A stretch of 35,945 nt of DNA. Source: Clostridiales bacterium Firm_11. Its GTDB lineage: Bacteria > Bacillota > Clostridia > Christensenellales > Aristaeellaceae. Each line of letters begins with the position of its first letter. Positions within the stretch are counted from its first letter, which is position 1. The translations under genes were made by a program, and so were the position numbers. A model generated the notes under the pieces. That model did no database searches. It was not told the DNA's origin and saw only the letters and a program-made list of their open reading frames with translations. Shown in pieces: positions 25,188 through 34,409 of this stretch. Location of the stretch: the NCBI GenBank assembly GCA_001604105.1, contig LVAQ01000026.1:1-35945 (forward strand), read 5' to 3'.

Positions 25188-26561
25188 TTGGCTAAGGAAA
25201 AAATACACTTTGTTTGTGCCAACTGCGGTTATGAGACCCCTCGCTGGCTGGGCTGCTGCCCTGATTGCGGTGAGTGGAACACCTTTGAGGAGCAGACCCT
25301 TGCACCCCAGACCGCCCCGGCAAAAACCGCGGAAAAGGCTGCCCGCTACCAGACGACCGCGCCAGCCGCACAGCGCCTTTCCGATGTGCCGGAGACGCAG
25401 GATGCCCGCACGCCTACCGGCAATGAGGAACTGGATCGCGTGCTGGGCGGCGGCTTGGTGGAAGGCAGCGTGATTCTGCTGGGCGGTGACCCCGGCGTGG
25501 GAAAAAGCACACTGCTTTTGCAGGTGGCCGCAGAACTCAGCCAGACCCTTCGTGTGCTGTACGTCAGCGGCGAAGAAAGCGCCCGCCAGATCAAAATGCG
25601 CGCGAACCGCCTTTCGCTTGCGCAGGATCACCTCTTTGTGCTCGCGGAAAACAGCGTGGAGAGCATCCTTGAAAAATGCGCGGGCATGCAACCCCATGTG
25701 CTGATGATCGACAGCATCCAAACCATGGTCAGTCAGGAAAGCGCCAGCGCCCCCGGCAGCGTATCGCAGGTGCGCCAAAGCGCGGCGGGCATCATCCGCT
25801 ACGCGAAAAGCAGCGGCACCAGCGTTTTTCTGGTAGGACATGTGACCAAAGAAGGCAGTCTGGCGGGGCCGCGCATTCTGGAGCACATGGTGGATACGGT
25901 GCTCGGCTTTGAGGGTGACCGCCAACACGAGTACCGCCTGCTGCGCGCCGCGAAGAACCGCTTTGGCAGCGTCAATGAACTGGGCGTTTTTGAAATGCGC
26001 CAAAAGGGAATTTTCGCCGTAAGCAACCCCAGTGAAAGCCTGCTATCCCAGCGGGCGCGCGGCGCCAGCGGCAGCGTGGTATTCTGCGCCATGCAGGGCA
26101 GCCGCCCCATTCTGTGCGATTTGCAGGCGCTGGCCGCCCGGAGTTACTACAACAACCCCCGCCGCACTGTGGGCGGGGTGGATTCCAGCCGTGTGGCGCT
26201 GCTGCTGGCTGTGATGGAAAAGCGCGCGGGCAAAAAGCTGTTTGACCAGGATGTGTACGTGAGCGTCGCGGGCGGGCTGGAGCTCAATGACCCCGCCGCC
26301 GATTTGGCCGTGTGCCTGGCCGTAGCTTCCAGCCTTGACAATTTTCAGCTATCCCCCACGCTGTGCGTCATGGGGGAAATCGGCCTGTGCGGCGAGGTTA
26401 GACCCATCGCGCAGGCGGAGCGACGCGTTGCCGAGTGCGTGCGGTTGGGGTTTACCGAGCTGCTTTTACCCAAGCAAAACGCAAAACAGCTTACGCATAT
26501 CGACGGTGCGCGCATCACGGGTGTGGATACGCTCATGCAGGCGCTGGCGGTAACGCATTAG
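25188..26561 (+). CDS. radA: DNA repair protein RadA (Sms)
   Basis: The 457-residue RadA is a RecA-like helicase for branch processing during recombination. The N-terminal zinc motif is CANC (10-13) with CPDC (24-27). Cys23 adds an extra cysteine where many homologues have lysine (LGKC). Walker A GGDPGVGKST is at 99-108, and the RadA-specific KNRFG motif is present (AAKNRFGSVNELG). The Lon-like C-terminal domain includes DVYVSVAGGLELNDPAADLAV. The start is TTG at 25188: GGAAAGGA precedes it by a normal distance, and the product then begins MAKEKIHFVC as in homologues. A longer frame from 25134 has no such site. Confidence 0.95.
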   Translation: MAKEKIHFVCANCGYETPRWLGCCPDCGEWNTFEEQTLAPQTAPAKTAEKAARYQTTAPAAQRLSDVPETQDARTPTGNEELDRVLGGGLVEGSVILLGGDPGVGKSTLLLQVAAELSQTLRVLYVSGEESARQIKMRANRLSLAQDHLFVLAENSVESILEKCAGMQPHVLMIDSIQTMVSQESASAPGSVSQVRQSAAGIIRYAKSSGTSVFLVGHVTKEGSLAGPRILEHMVDTVLGFEGDRQHEYRLLRAAKNRFGSVNELGVFEMRQKGIFAVSNPSESLLSQRARGASGSVVFCAMQGSRPILCDLQALAARSYYNNPRRTVGGVDSSRVALLLAVMEKRAGKKLFDQDVYVSVAGGLELNDPAADLAVCLAVASSLDNFQLSPTLCVMGEIGLCGEVRPIAQAERRVAECVRLGFTELLLPKQNAKQLTHIDGARITGVDTLMQALAVTH

Positions 26562-26615
26562 CCCGGTGAAACGGGTCTGCCATTATACCTTGTTTTATTG
26601 AAAGGATATTGTATC

Positions 26616-27800
26616 ATGCCAAAAAGCAAAACGCTGGAACGCCTGCTGCGGCTATTGATTACACTGGTGGGCGCGGGTATCGGCGCGCTGGGCGCAGCGC
26701 TGCTTGCGCCGCTGCTCCTTCGCCTCTACCCGGATGTGTTCCGCCCCCTCGCCATGCATGTGAGTGTTTACATTATTCTAAGCGGCATCGGCGCGCTGCT
26801 GCTGTTTTTCTTTTCCAAATCCATCATTCAACAGGTGATGCAGCTCAGCAGCGCGGTGGAGCGACGTTGGTCCACCATGCCCACGCAGCAGATCGCGCTG
26901 TCCAGCATTGGGCTCATCAGCGGGCTTATTGTGGCGGCGCTGATCAACCAGCTGGTGCTTTCGGCGGGCGCGAGCCTGTTCACGCTCAGCACAAGCGCGC
27001 TCATCTATGTGGTGTTGGGCGCGCTGGGTCTGCAAATCGGCTACCGGCGCTACTCCGTGAGCAAGCAGGAGCGCAAGCGGTTTCGGCTAAACCGCCGCAA
27101 GGGCGAAGCCATCGGCGATATGCTGGAGGATGCTGCCTTGATGCTTGCCGATGACGAGGAAGATGCCGACCCCTCCGGCGATAGCCCCGCCGAGCCCCGT
27201 CCGCGTACTCCGCAAAAGATACTGGATACCTCCGTGATTATCGACGGGCGCATTTTTGATATCGCCAAAACAGGATTCCTGGAGGGTGACCTGATCATAC
27301 CGCAATTTGTACTGGCCGAGCTGCGGCACATCGCAGATAGCGGCGACGGCCTGCGCCGCGCGCGCGGTAGGCGCGGGCTGGATGTGCTGGGAAAATTGCA
27401 AGCGGAGCTTAAACAGCATGTGATCGTCGATGAAACGGATTACCCCGATGTTGCCGAAGTGGATGTGAAACTGCTCAAACTCTGCCGCGACCGCGGCGGC
27501 GTGGTGGTGACCAATGATTATAACCTCAACAAAGTGGCGGGGGTCAGCGGCATCAGCGTACTGAACATCAATGACCTGGCCAACGCCGTCAAGCCCATGC
27601 TGATGGCGGGCGAAGAGCTGACCGTACAGATTGTGCGCGAAGGCAAAGAGCCCGGGCAGGGCATTGCCTACCTTGACGATGGCACCATGATCGTGGTGGA
27701 TGGCGGGCGCAAATACGTGGGTGAAAACATGACTGCTGTTGTTACGACCGTCTTGCAAACCAGCGCCGGGCGCATGATTTTTACCAAAGTAAAAGAATAA
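26616..27800 (+). CDS. PIN/TRAM-domain membrane protein (YacL-like)
   Basis: The 394-residue protein has four hydrophobic segments in the first ~145 residues. A PIN nuclease-like domain follows (KILDTSVIIDGRIFDIAKTGF... with VVVTNDYNLNKVA), then a C-terminal TRAM RNA-binding domain (GQGIAYLDDGTMIVVDGGRKYVGE). This architecture is that of B. subtilis YacL, which is commonly encoded next to radA, as here (54 bp). PIN acidic residues are retained, so RNase activity is plausible, but substrates are unknown. ATG at 26616 has AAAGGAT at 9 bp; a TTG at 26598 is less likely. No terminator separates it from radA, so co-transcription is probable. Confidence 0.9.
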   Translation: MPKSKTLERLLRLLITLVGAGIGALGAALLAPLLLRLYPDVFRPLAMHVSVYIILSGIGALLLFFFSKSIIQQVMQLSSAVERRWSTMPTQQIALSSIGLISGLIVAALINQLVLSAGASLFTLSTSALIYVVLGALGLQIGYRRYSVSKQERKRFRLNRRKGEAIGDMLEDAALMLADDEEDADPSGDSPAEPRPRTPQKILDTSVIIDGRIFDIAKTGFLEGDLIIPQFVLAELRHIADSGDGLRRARGRRGLDVLGKLQAELKQHVIVDETDYPDVAEVDVKLLKLCRDRGGVVVTNDYNLNKVAGVSGISVLNINDLANAVKPMLMAGEELTVQIVREGKEPGQGIAYLDDGTMIVVDGGRKYVGENMTAVVTTVLQTSAGRMIFTKVKE

Positions 27801-27912
27801 TGCGTACAAGCGCACGCGCAGGTTGCGCTTACGCCCCGCCCCCGCCGATGTAAAATGAGCGTAAAACACGCCCTGCATAGGCGCGAAACCCATAAAACAC
27901 GCCTGCGCCCTG

Positions 27913-27941
27913 TTTACTTTCCTCCCCGCCTATTGTATAAT
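27913..27941 (+). promoter_or_regulatory. Promoter of the cytidylate-kinase-like gene
   Basis: TTTACT (27913-27918), a 17-bp spacer and a perfect TATAAT (27936-27941) lie about 48 bp before the start codon. Confidence 0.72.
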
Positions 27942-27988
27942 AACCGTAACAGATATTGACAATCTCATACGGTGGAGCGTGATAAAGC

Positions 27989-28621
27989 ATGGATTTGGAA
28001 AAGGCGGTCATCACCGTAGGCAGAGAGTACGGCAGCGGTGGGCACGACATCGGCAAACTGGTGGCAGAGATGCTGCACGTACCCTTCTACGACAAAGAAA
28101 TCATCACCCAGGCGGCCAGGGATAGCGGCATCTGCGAGGAGCTTTTCCAAACGCACGATGAAAAAACGGTACCCAGTTACCTCTTCGGGCTGATGACCAC
28201 TGTGGGCGAATTACCGCCTTTGGGCGGCAGTACAGAGCTGCCGCTTAACCACCGTATCTTTATGGCACAGTTCGAAGCCATCCAGCGGCTTGCCCTGCAA
28301 GGGCCGTGCGTTGTCGTGGGTCGATGCGGCAATTACGTGCTCAAAGGCCAGCCCAATGTGGTGAACGTGTTCATCTACGGCGATACAGAAGCCCGCATCC
28401 AGCGCATCATGCGGGTGGAAAACATCCCCTACAGCCAGGCCAAGGATCATGTGCGCAAGGTGGATAAGCAGCGGCAGGGCTATTATAACTTCTTTGCGGA
28501 TGGCAACTGGGGGCACCGCAGCAATTACCACCTCATGATCAACGCCGCGGGCATCACGCCGCAGGGCGCGGCCGAAGCGATCATCGCGTATGTGAAGGGT
28601 CGAATCCAGCGGCAAGACTGA
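27989..28621 (+). CDS. Cytidylate-kinase-like family protein
   Basis: The 210-residue protein belongs to the family often annotated as cytidylate kinase-like (Cytidylate_kin2). The N-terminal VITVGREYGSGGHDIGKLVAEML is a P-loop-like nucleotide site. PFYDKEIITQAARDSG and GPCVVVGRCGNYVLKG follow. It is distinct from the essential Cmk that phosphorylates CMP, and family members have no settled function, so CMP kinase activity should not be assumed. ATG at 27989 has GGTGGAG upstream. It has its own promoter and shares a terminator with the convergent DUF4340 gene. Confidence 0.85.
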   Translation: MDLEKAVITVGREYGSGGHDIGKLVAEMLHVPFYDKEIITQAARDSGICEELFQTHDEKTVPSYLFGLMTTVGELPPLGGSTELPLNHRIFMAQFEAIQRLALQGPCVVVGRCGNYVLKGQPNVVNVFIYGDTEARIQRIMRVENIPYSQAKDHVRKVDKQRQGYYNFFADGNWGHRSNYHLMINAAGITPQGAAEAIIAYVKGRIQRQD

Positions 28622-28727
28622 TGCCTGACTATCGCAGCCGCACGGCTGGCAGGCCGGTTTGCGGCCGCACAAACACCACATTCGATACGCGGCAGGACGG
28701 CGCTGCGTCCGTACATCCATTGCAATC

Positions 28728-28761
28728 AAAAAGGGATGGGCGTTTGCGCCCGTCCCTTTTC
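28728..28761. terminator. Bidirectional terminator between convergent genes
   Basis: AAAAAGGGATGGGCG (28728-28742) pairs with CGCCCGTCCCTTTTC (28747-28761) with one wobble and a TTTG loop. T-runs follow on both strands. It ends the cytidylate-kinase-like gene on one side and the DUF4340 operon on the other. Confidence 0.8.
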
Positions 28762-28788
28762 TGTTAACCATGGCCGCAAACCTCCTGC

Positions 28789-30339
28789 TTACGCAAGGGG
28801 TGTGGTCAGCTTCGCGGTCATATACAACTCCGCCAGCGCAATCTGCATTGCTTCGGCATTCATGGTATGCACCACAACCCCATCCACCATCAGCACATCG
28901 CTGAAAGCGTCCAAAGGATAGGCGGCCAGCGTGCGGCTGTTGCCACTGGTCGTGGTAATGGTCAGCTGCCAGCGCGGCGTATCAACAGGCGCAACGCGAT
29001 TTTCCGCATTGCCTGCCACCGTCATTTGCGCAAGACGGTTAACCAGCGCCGTAAACGCATCCTCGGTGATAGGCAGCCCATTAGCCGTTACGCTGATATC
29101 ATAGATGGTATTGCCCTGGTTATCCGTTTCGATCTGGTTATTCTCCAGCACGCGTTCGGTATAGGTGGCGCGCACATCCAGCGCGCCGTCGCCCAGCTGC
29201 ACCGTGATGCTGGCAATGGGGGCATCCCCCATATCGGCTGGGGTACGGCTCAGGTATGCTTCCGGCGTTGCCGCCACCAGAGACGCAACCAGAAAACTGC
29301 TCACGCGGTAACACACGCCCGCGTATTCACAATAGTAGAAATACGATCCATCCATGCTGCCCAGCGTAAGGCGGATGGTTGTTTCTGGTGTAACGATGGT
29401 CGTCAGCGCGCCGGTATCATCCACCTGGCTAAATAGCCCTTCCTGCTGATGCACATCCAGTACCAGCGCAGGTTCATCAAAGCCATAGGTCGCGCGGTTT
29501 TCCGCCGTAACGGCGCCAATCTTCGTACCCATCCGGAAATTCTGGATGGCGCTAAGCAGGTTTTGGGTGGCCTCCGCATCCATGGGATAATGGTACGGCT
29601 CCCGCAGCGTGCCCAGAGTTGCCTCTGTACCGTCGGCCGCAAAGCCGAAAACCATCTCCCCCGCCTGTTGGGTGCGCAGGGTCACCTGATTGATCAGCGC
29701 GGGAACCAGCGTTGGCTGCTCCACCGGCAACAGCATCTGCGCCGTGTACTCAAACGCTTCATACGTGCCGATGTCGCACATGTAGATGCCCGCATCGCCA
29801 GACCAACGGTAATAGTGGTAGGTAGTCCCCGGCACCGTGTATCCAAGTTCCAGCGTGTGTTCCTGCCCATCCGCATACCGCACCAAAACGGTGATCTGCG
29901 CAGGCGCAAGCCCCATATCCGCAAGGTAATCGCTCACCTCGGCGGCATCCTCGGTCACGGTGTCTTCCACGGCATACTCGGTAGCGGCTTCCAGAATTGC
30001 CGCGGTATAGCTTTCGTTTACAATCTGTTCTTCGTCCTCGCCCAAAAGGGTAAGCTGGCCATCGCGGTAGCGCAGGGTATAATGCTCGCCATCTGCGCTG
30101 TGCGAAACCGTGATGGTATCCAGCTCCTGTGCAACTCCTGCGCCTAAGCTCCTGTACGGCAGGTTTGCCTTGAGGTTGATGCCCGCGATGATGGGATAGC
30201 GCTGCTTGATGGCGGGCAGCAGCAGCACAAAGGCAACCGCCAGCGCCGCCGCAATCAGGGCAAGCACCAACGCCCATATACGCCTTGAAAAATGGCGCGC
30301 GCGCGGCGCTTTTGCCTGTTTCTTCTCAGGATGCTCCAA
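28789..30339 (-). CDS. DUF4340-domain membrane-anchored protein
   Basis: The 516-residue protein has a basic N-terminus and one transmembrane helix (about residues 21-45). An extracytoplasmic region with repeated beta-rich segments follows (for example DTITVSHSADGEHYTLRYRDGQLTLL), typical of DUF4340. DUF4340 genes are regularly found after GldG-like genes of ABC-2 systems, exactly as here; the biochemical role is unknown. The start is TTG at 30339, supported by GGGAGG 8 bp upstream, and lies 24 bp after the GldG-like stop. It is the last gene of a four-gene operon. Confidence 0.85.
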   Translation of the reverse strand: MEHPEKKQAKAPRARHFSRRIWALVLALIAAALAVAFVLLLPAIKQRYPIIAGINLKANLPYRSLGAGVAQELDTITVSHSADGEHYTLRYRDGQLTLLGEDEEQIVNESYTAAILEAATEYAVEDTVTEDAAEVSDYLADMGLAPAQITVLVRYADGQEHTLELGYTVPGTTYHYYRWSGDAGIYMCDIGTYEAFEYTAQMLLPVEQPTLVPALINQVTLRTQQAGEMVFGFAADGTEATLGTLREPYHYPMDAEATQNLLSAIQNFRMGTKIGAVTAENRATYGFDEPALVLDVHQQEGLFSQVDDTGALTTIVTPETTIRLTLGSMDGSYFYYCEYAGVCYRVSSFLVASLVAATPEAYLSRTPADMGDAPIASITVQLGDGALDVRATYTERVLENNQIETDNQGNTIYDISVTANGLPITEDAFTALVNRLAQMTVAGNAENRVAPVDTPRWQLTITTTSGNSRTLAAYPLDAFSDVLMVDGVVVHTMNAEAMQIALAELYMTAKLTTPLA

Positions 30340-30363
30340 TGGCTTTCCTCCCTGTGCTGTGCA

Positions 30364-31884
30364 TTATCGGTTGCGGCGGGGCAACAGAACCAGCGCCGCC
30401 GCTACCAGCGTGAGCAGCGGTAATGCCGTCAGCAACATCACCCCTACAGTCTGGCTGCCTGCCCGCATCCCCGGATGGAAGGCAGATTTGGCGATGATAT
30501 CCAGCGATACGCTTTTTTGCGGCATCAGCTCTCCCATCACCTGCAAAATAAACTCCTCGTTGAAGGTGCGCTGGTACATGTATTCATCCGTAAACACGGT
30601 GCTGTTGCCGATGGCAAACATCCGGCTCACCGTACCGCCCGCGTGCATCCTGCCGCTCAGGATTGCCAGCGTAAGCTCGCCCTTGCGGTCGCCTTCTTCA
30701 AAATCGATGCTGTCCGCGCCATTTTCAGGGTTTTTCACATAAGCATTGGCGCCTGTTTTGAGCACCGTGGCGGCAGAAAGCGCGTTATCCGTCTGCGCGG
30801 GGGTTTCAAAGGCGCTCGCGCCCGCCAGCAGCAGCACATCCATACTTGCGGCAATCAGCGGCTGGGTCATTTCCATTTGGGTAAAATAGGGCAGAAGGTA
30901 GATGCGCTCACCATAGTAACTGCCGCTGTCCTCTTCTCCCGCCACCACCACGCCGGGTATGGGCGTGACGCCATAGTTTTTCAGCAGGCTCATGTAGTTG
31001 GGCAATGTGACGGGGTCGGTATAGTTGCGGATCACAAACAGGCTGCCCCCTTCCTGCGCAAAGCTTTGCACCGCTTCCAGCTCCTGCGTGGTCAAGTCTT
31101 TCTGCGGCCCCGCAATCAGGAGCATGTCCACCTCCGAAAGACTTCCGCTTACCAGTAAATCAACGGTTGTCACCTCGTAATTATTGCGTCGCAAAAAATC
31201 TGTCAGGTTTTGCATCGCATCCAGGGTCAGCTCGCCATGCCCTTGTAAAACGCCAATGGTGGGCAACTGTGCCTGCGTCACATACACAAGCGCTTCCGTT
31301 ACGGATTTTTCATAGGCAAGCCCGGCGATTTCAAAGGTGCCCTGTTCGATGTTATAGCCTTGGGTTACAAAATCTTCGTAGTTCAGGATTTTATAGCGCT
31401 GCGTGGCATCACAGTTGACGATCACGCTGTCCGTCTCCAGCGTTTGGGTCAGTTCGCCCTGAAACCGCGTGAGCAGTCCCGGGTTCTTGGCAATATCCAT
31501 CGGCGTAACGGTAATTTTGTCACTCAGGCGATGATAGCGCATCAACACCTCGTAAAGCTGGCTGTCCATATCCCCGCTTTGATAGAGCAGAAAAATCTCC
31601 ACCTCAGCGGGCAGGCTGTCCACCACGGCCTGCGTCTGCTCCCCGGTCACCGTATAGCCGTTGAAGCTGAAATCCCGCCGCCAACCGTAGGTATCCTCCA
31701 GACTTTGAACGGCAATGTTGATAAACACGCCCGCAACGATGAGCGCCGCCAGCACGGCCATACCCAAACTACCATGCCGCCACTTGGGCGTCCTGCTGGC
31801 GTTGAACGCGCGCCGCAAACCCTTGCCCGCGCCCGTATAAAGCGAACGGCACGCGCCGCCGAGTTTTGCAAACAGTTTTTTCAT
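30364..31884 (-). CDS. GldG-like ABC-system auxiliary protein
   Basis: A 506-residue protein with a transmembrane helix near residues 40-60, a large extracytoplasmic part and a second helix at the C-terminus (LLTALPLLTLVAAALVLLPRRNR). The soluble region resembles the GldG/ABC_transp_aux family: VEIFLLYQSGDMDSQLYEVLMRY, then IGVLQGHGELTL and LLIAGPQKDLTTQELEAVQSF. ATG at 31884 is preferred over the frame opening at 31944: it has GGGAGG at about 7 bp and overlaps the permease stop by 4 bp. It probably works with the ATPase and ABC-2 permease encoded before it. Gliding itself is not implied. Confidence 0.85.
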   Translation of the reverse strand: MKKLFAKLGGACRSLYTGAGKGLRRAFNASRTPKWRHGSLGMAVLAALIVAGVFINIAVQSLEDTYGWRRDFSFNGYTVTGEQTQAVVDSLPAEVEIFLLYQSGDMDSQLYEVLMRYHRLSDKITVTPMDIAKNPGLLTRFQGELTQTLETDSVIVNCDATQRYKILNYEDFVTQGYNIEQGTFEIAGLAYEKSVTEALVYVTQAQLPTIGVLQGHGELTLDAMQNLTDFLRRNNYEVTTVDLLVSGSLSEVDMLLIAGPQKDLTTQELEAVQSFAQEGGSLFVIRNYTDPVTLPNYMSLLKNYGVTPIPGVVVAGEEDSGSYYGERIYLLPYFTQMEMTQPLIAASMDVLLLAGASAFETPAQTDNALSAATVLKTGANAYVKNPENGADSIDFEEGDRKGELTLAILSGRMHAGGTVSRMFAIGNSTVFTDEYMYQRTFNEEFILQVMGELMPQKSVSLDIIAKSAFHPGMRAGSQTVGVMLLTALPLLTLVAAALVLLPRRNR

Positions 31885-32600
31885 GCCGCACCTCCCGCCG
31901 CAAAGCGGCGCGCGTCCATCACACGCACCGTAGCCGTGAGGCACAGCAGGATAAACGTGATAAAGTACAGCACGCTGGCATAACTCAGCTGCCCCAGGAT
32001 AAACGGCTCATAACGCTGATACAGGCTCAGGAAGGATAGCGCCTGCACCAGAAAGGGCACCCCAACCTGATCGGCCAGCATATCCAGTATCCACAGCAGG
32101 AAATTAGCCGCAAACGCGACCACCGTTGCGGATATCTGGTTTTTGGTGAACACGGTCGCAAACATATCCAGCGCCAAAAATGCGAGCCCTTGCAGCGTAA
32201 GCCCCAAATAACCTACAAACCACTCCCCCGCGTATACCGTGCCGTATGCGGCCATAACCAGCGTGCAAACATTGGTCAGCAATATCGCCATGCCCAGTAC
32301 CGCCGCGGCGGCCAGATACTTGCCAGCCACAATGCGTGTAAGCGACAAGGGGCTGGTGAGCAAAAGCTGATCCGTACGGCGCTGGCGCTCTTCACAAAGC
32401 AGCCGCATGGTGAGCACCGGGGTTAGCAGCATGATCAGCAGCGTTAACTGCGAAAGGAAAATCAGCAGTTCCCCCGAAAGGGTTACCAGATTGTTCAGAT
32501 AGAACAGCACGCCCGCAAGCGCTGTAAACACGCCTAAAAACACATACCCCACAGGGGTACGGAAGTAGGCCAGGAATTCGCGCTTGAATATGGTCAGCAT
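31881..32600 (-). CDS. ABC-2 type permease (GldF-like)
   Basis: A 239-residue permease with six hydrophobic segments. The N-terminus MLTIFKREFLAYFRTPVGYV and the LLCEERQRRTDQLLLTSPLS motif are characteristic of ABC-2 permeases of the GldF type. ATG at 32600 is fixed by AAAGGAGG; an open frame reaches 32759 but would overlap the ATPase gene by about 130 bp. The stop overlaps the GldG-like start. The exported substrate is unknown. Confidence 0.9.
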   Translation of the reverse strand: MLTIFKREFLAYFRTPVGYVFLGVFTALAGVLFYLNNLVTLSGELLIFLSQLTLLIMLLTPVLTMRLLCEERQRRTDQLLLTSPLSLTRIVAGKYLAAAAVLGMAILLTNVCTLVMAAYGTVYAGEWFVGYLGLTLQGLAFLALDMFATVFTKNQISATVVAFAANFLLWILDMLADQVGVPFLVQALSFLSLYQRYEPFILGQLSYASVLYFITFILLCLTATVRVMDARRFAAGGAA

Positions 32601-32631
32601 GGCGTGCCCTCCTTTCGGCTTTTCATGCGCA

Positions 32632-33555
32632 TCATTGAGAAATTGCCTGCAAAAACACCTGCTCCAGATCATCTTCCACGCGGGACAGATGCAGGATGGG
32701 CGCGCCGAGCGCGCTACACAGGGTAAAAACCTGTTTTTCCGGCAAGGCAACATTTTCAAAGGTGATCAGCATGGTCACGCTGTCCAACGCGTTCCCCTGC
32801 GGGCGCACCTCCCGCACACCCTCCAGATGGCTCATACCCGCTATCAGGCGTTTCTGGCTGCCCTGCAGGGTACACATCAGCGTAATGCGCCCATCCCCCG
32901 TCATGTTCGCAATCGGCGCATCCAGCCGCACCTGCCCGCCGTGCAGGATCACCACCTGATCACATAGCTGGCGCACCTCGCTCAAAATGTGAGAAGAAAA
33001 GATGATGGTTCTGCCCGCGGAGAGCTTTTGGATCAACCCGCGGATTTCGGTTATCTGTTTGGGGTCAAGCCCTACGGTGGGTTCGTCCAGCACCAGCACG
33101 GCTGGGTCGCCGCACAGCGCCTGCGCCAGCCCAACGCGCTGGCGATACCCCTTGCTCAAATGCCCCAGCAGCCGCTGACGCATCTCCCATAAACCCGTTT
33201 TCTGGATAATCTCACGCACATGCGCGGGTATCCCTTCCCGCTTGACCAGCCGCAGCGCGGCGGCAAAGCTAAGGTATTCTTCAACGGTCATCTCATCATA
33301 CAGCGGCGGATGCTCCGGCAGGTAGCCAAGCTCACGCCTGGCGGCTTCCGGCGAGAGCAGCGGATCATGCCCGCCAATGAGCACGCGCCCTTGCGAAGGG
33401 GCAAGGTATCCTGTGATGATGTTGAGCAGCGTGGTTTTACCCGCCCCGTTTTGGCCGAGCAGCCCCAGCACCTTGCCGCGCGCCACCGTAAGGTTGATGC
33501 CGCTGAGCGCCTCCACCGTGCCATAACGCTTGCTAACGCCTTGAACCTGAATCAC
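32632..33555 (-). CDS. ABC transporter ATP-binding protein (GldA-like)
   Basis: A 307-residue ATPase with Walker A GQNGAGKTT (34-42), signature LSKGYRQRVG, Walker B LVLDEPTVGLDP and the H-loop in IIFSSHIL. The ~85-residue C-terminal extension is usual for ABC-2 exporters. The start is GTG at 33555 because GGAAGGAGG lies 7 bp before it and the protein then begins MIQVQGVSKRYG. A frame open to 33756 would run through the promoter. It leads the four-gene operon and energises the GldF/GldG-like complex. Confidence 0.92.
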   Translation of the reverse strand: MIQVQGVSKRYGTVEALSGINLTVARGKVLGLLGQNGAGKTTLLNIITGYLAPSQGRVLIGGHDPLLSPEAARRELGYLPEHPPLYDEMTVEEYLSFAAALRLVKREGIPAHVREIIQKTGLWEMRQRLLGHLSKGYRQRVGLAQALCGDPAVLVLDEPTVGLDPKQITEIRGLIQKLSAGRTIIFSSHILSEVRQLCDQVVILHGGQVRLDAPIANMTGDGRITLMCTLQGSQKRLIAGMSHLEGVREVRPQGNALDSVTMLITFENVALPEKQVFTLCSALGAPILHLSRVEDDLEQVFLQAISQ

Positions 33556-33586
33556 GCGCAAGCCTCCTTCCCCTGTATGCTCATCC

Positions 33587-33595
33587 ATTATAACA
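33587..33595 (-). promoter_or_regulatory. Extended -10 promoter of the Gld-like operon
   Basis: On the minus strand TGTTATAAT is an extended -10 (TATAAT at 33587-33592). The nearest TTTACA is 21 bp away, too far to be a standard -35. Confidence 0.5.
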
Positions 33596-33780
33596 AAGCT
33601 TGCCGCGCGGCGGTGTAAATGATTTGTGAACAACGTGCGGGCAGTGCCTGCGCGCTTTGCGCCATATGGATTTTGGGCAGGGCGAAACGCGAGTATCCCG
33701 CGCGGCATGGCGCATGCAGCCATACGCGGGCAAGGTTCACGCAACATCGGAACCATCGCCCTCGAACCTGTATATTCCTG

Positions 33781-33808
33781 TTTATAAAGGAAGATAATTG
33801 GATATACT
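33781..33808 (+). promoter_or_regulatory. Possible promoter of ohr
   Basis: TTTATA (33781-33786), a 16-bp spacer and TATACT (33803-33808), about 50 bp before the start codon. Confidence 0.45.
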
Positions 33809-33856
33809 CACCCTAGAGACTTCCCCAAACCAACCGATAAGGAGTAGTGAAGATAC

Positions 33857-34279
33857 ATGAAGATACAGTATAAGGCAAACGCGGTGGCCGTGGGCGGCCG
33901 TGACGGGCAGGTAGCAGTGGAGGGCACCCCCATCCGCTTTGAAATGGCACTGCCCAGCGAAATGGGCGGCACAAAGGCGGTTGGTTTCAACCCCGAGCAG
34001 CTGTTTGCGGCGGGCTACGCAGCCTGCTTTGGCAGCGCCATCCAGCATGTATACAAGGTCAAGCGCCTGCGTCACGCACCCCCGGAGGTGCACGTAGGCG
34101 TAGGCATCGGCCGCAATGACGCGGGCGGCTTCTCCCTCACAGCGGATATCATCGCTGTGTTTACCGGCGTAGACCAGGCCGCGGCGGATGAAATCGTGGC
34201 CGAAGCCCATCAAGTTTGCCCGTATTCCAACGCGACGCGCGGCAATGTGGATGTAACCGTAACCGCTAAAATCGCTTGA
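33857..34279 (+). CDS. ohr: Organic hydroperoxide resistance protein (Ohr/OsmC family)
   Basis: The 140-residue enzyme reduces organic and lipid hydroperoxides with a thiol pair. All expected active-site residues are visible: Arg15 in GGRDG, Glu47 in NPEQLF, the peroxidatic Cys57 in AACFGSA and the resolving Cys121 in HQVCPYSNATRGNV. Length and motifs favour Ohr over OsmC. The AAGGAG site sits about 12 bp before the ATG, somewhat far. It is a single gene ended by a strong terminator. Confidence 0.94.
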   Translation: MKIQYKANAVAVGGRDGQVAVEGTPIRFEMALPSEMGGTKAVGFNPEQLFAAGYAACFGSAIQHVYKVKRLRHAPPEVHVGVGIGRNDAGGFSLTADIIAVFTGVDQAAADEIVAEAHQVCPYSNATRGNVDVTVTAKIA

Positions 34280-34295
34280 TATCCGCCAAAGCCGC

Positions 34296-34335
34296 ACCAT
34301 GGTCAAGGGCTTGCCCTTGACCATGGTTTTATTTA
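34296..34335 (+). terminator. Strong terminator after ohr
   Basis: A 14-bp perfect stem (34296-34309 with 34314-34327) with a tight 4-base loop is followed by TTTTATTTAT. It also lies in the path of the convergent HD-domain gene. Confidence 0.88.
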
Positions 34336-34409
34336 TCCGCACAGGTACCGATACGCCCGCTTTCACCAGCTTCCAAAAAAGCGCACAGCAACCCATGCGT
34401 TAGCTCCGG

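Larger units (their letters stand above)
33556..33856. other. Divergent control region between the Gld-like operon and ohr
   Basis: 301 bp with no gene. It holds the two outward promoters annotated separately. No OhrR-type palindrome that I could recognise is present. Confidence 0.4.

Noticed and set aside
33782..34396. 204-codon minus-strand frame opposite ohr
   Set aside because: Antisense to ohr, which has all catalytic residues, and it crosses a strong terminator.
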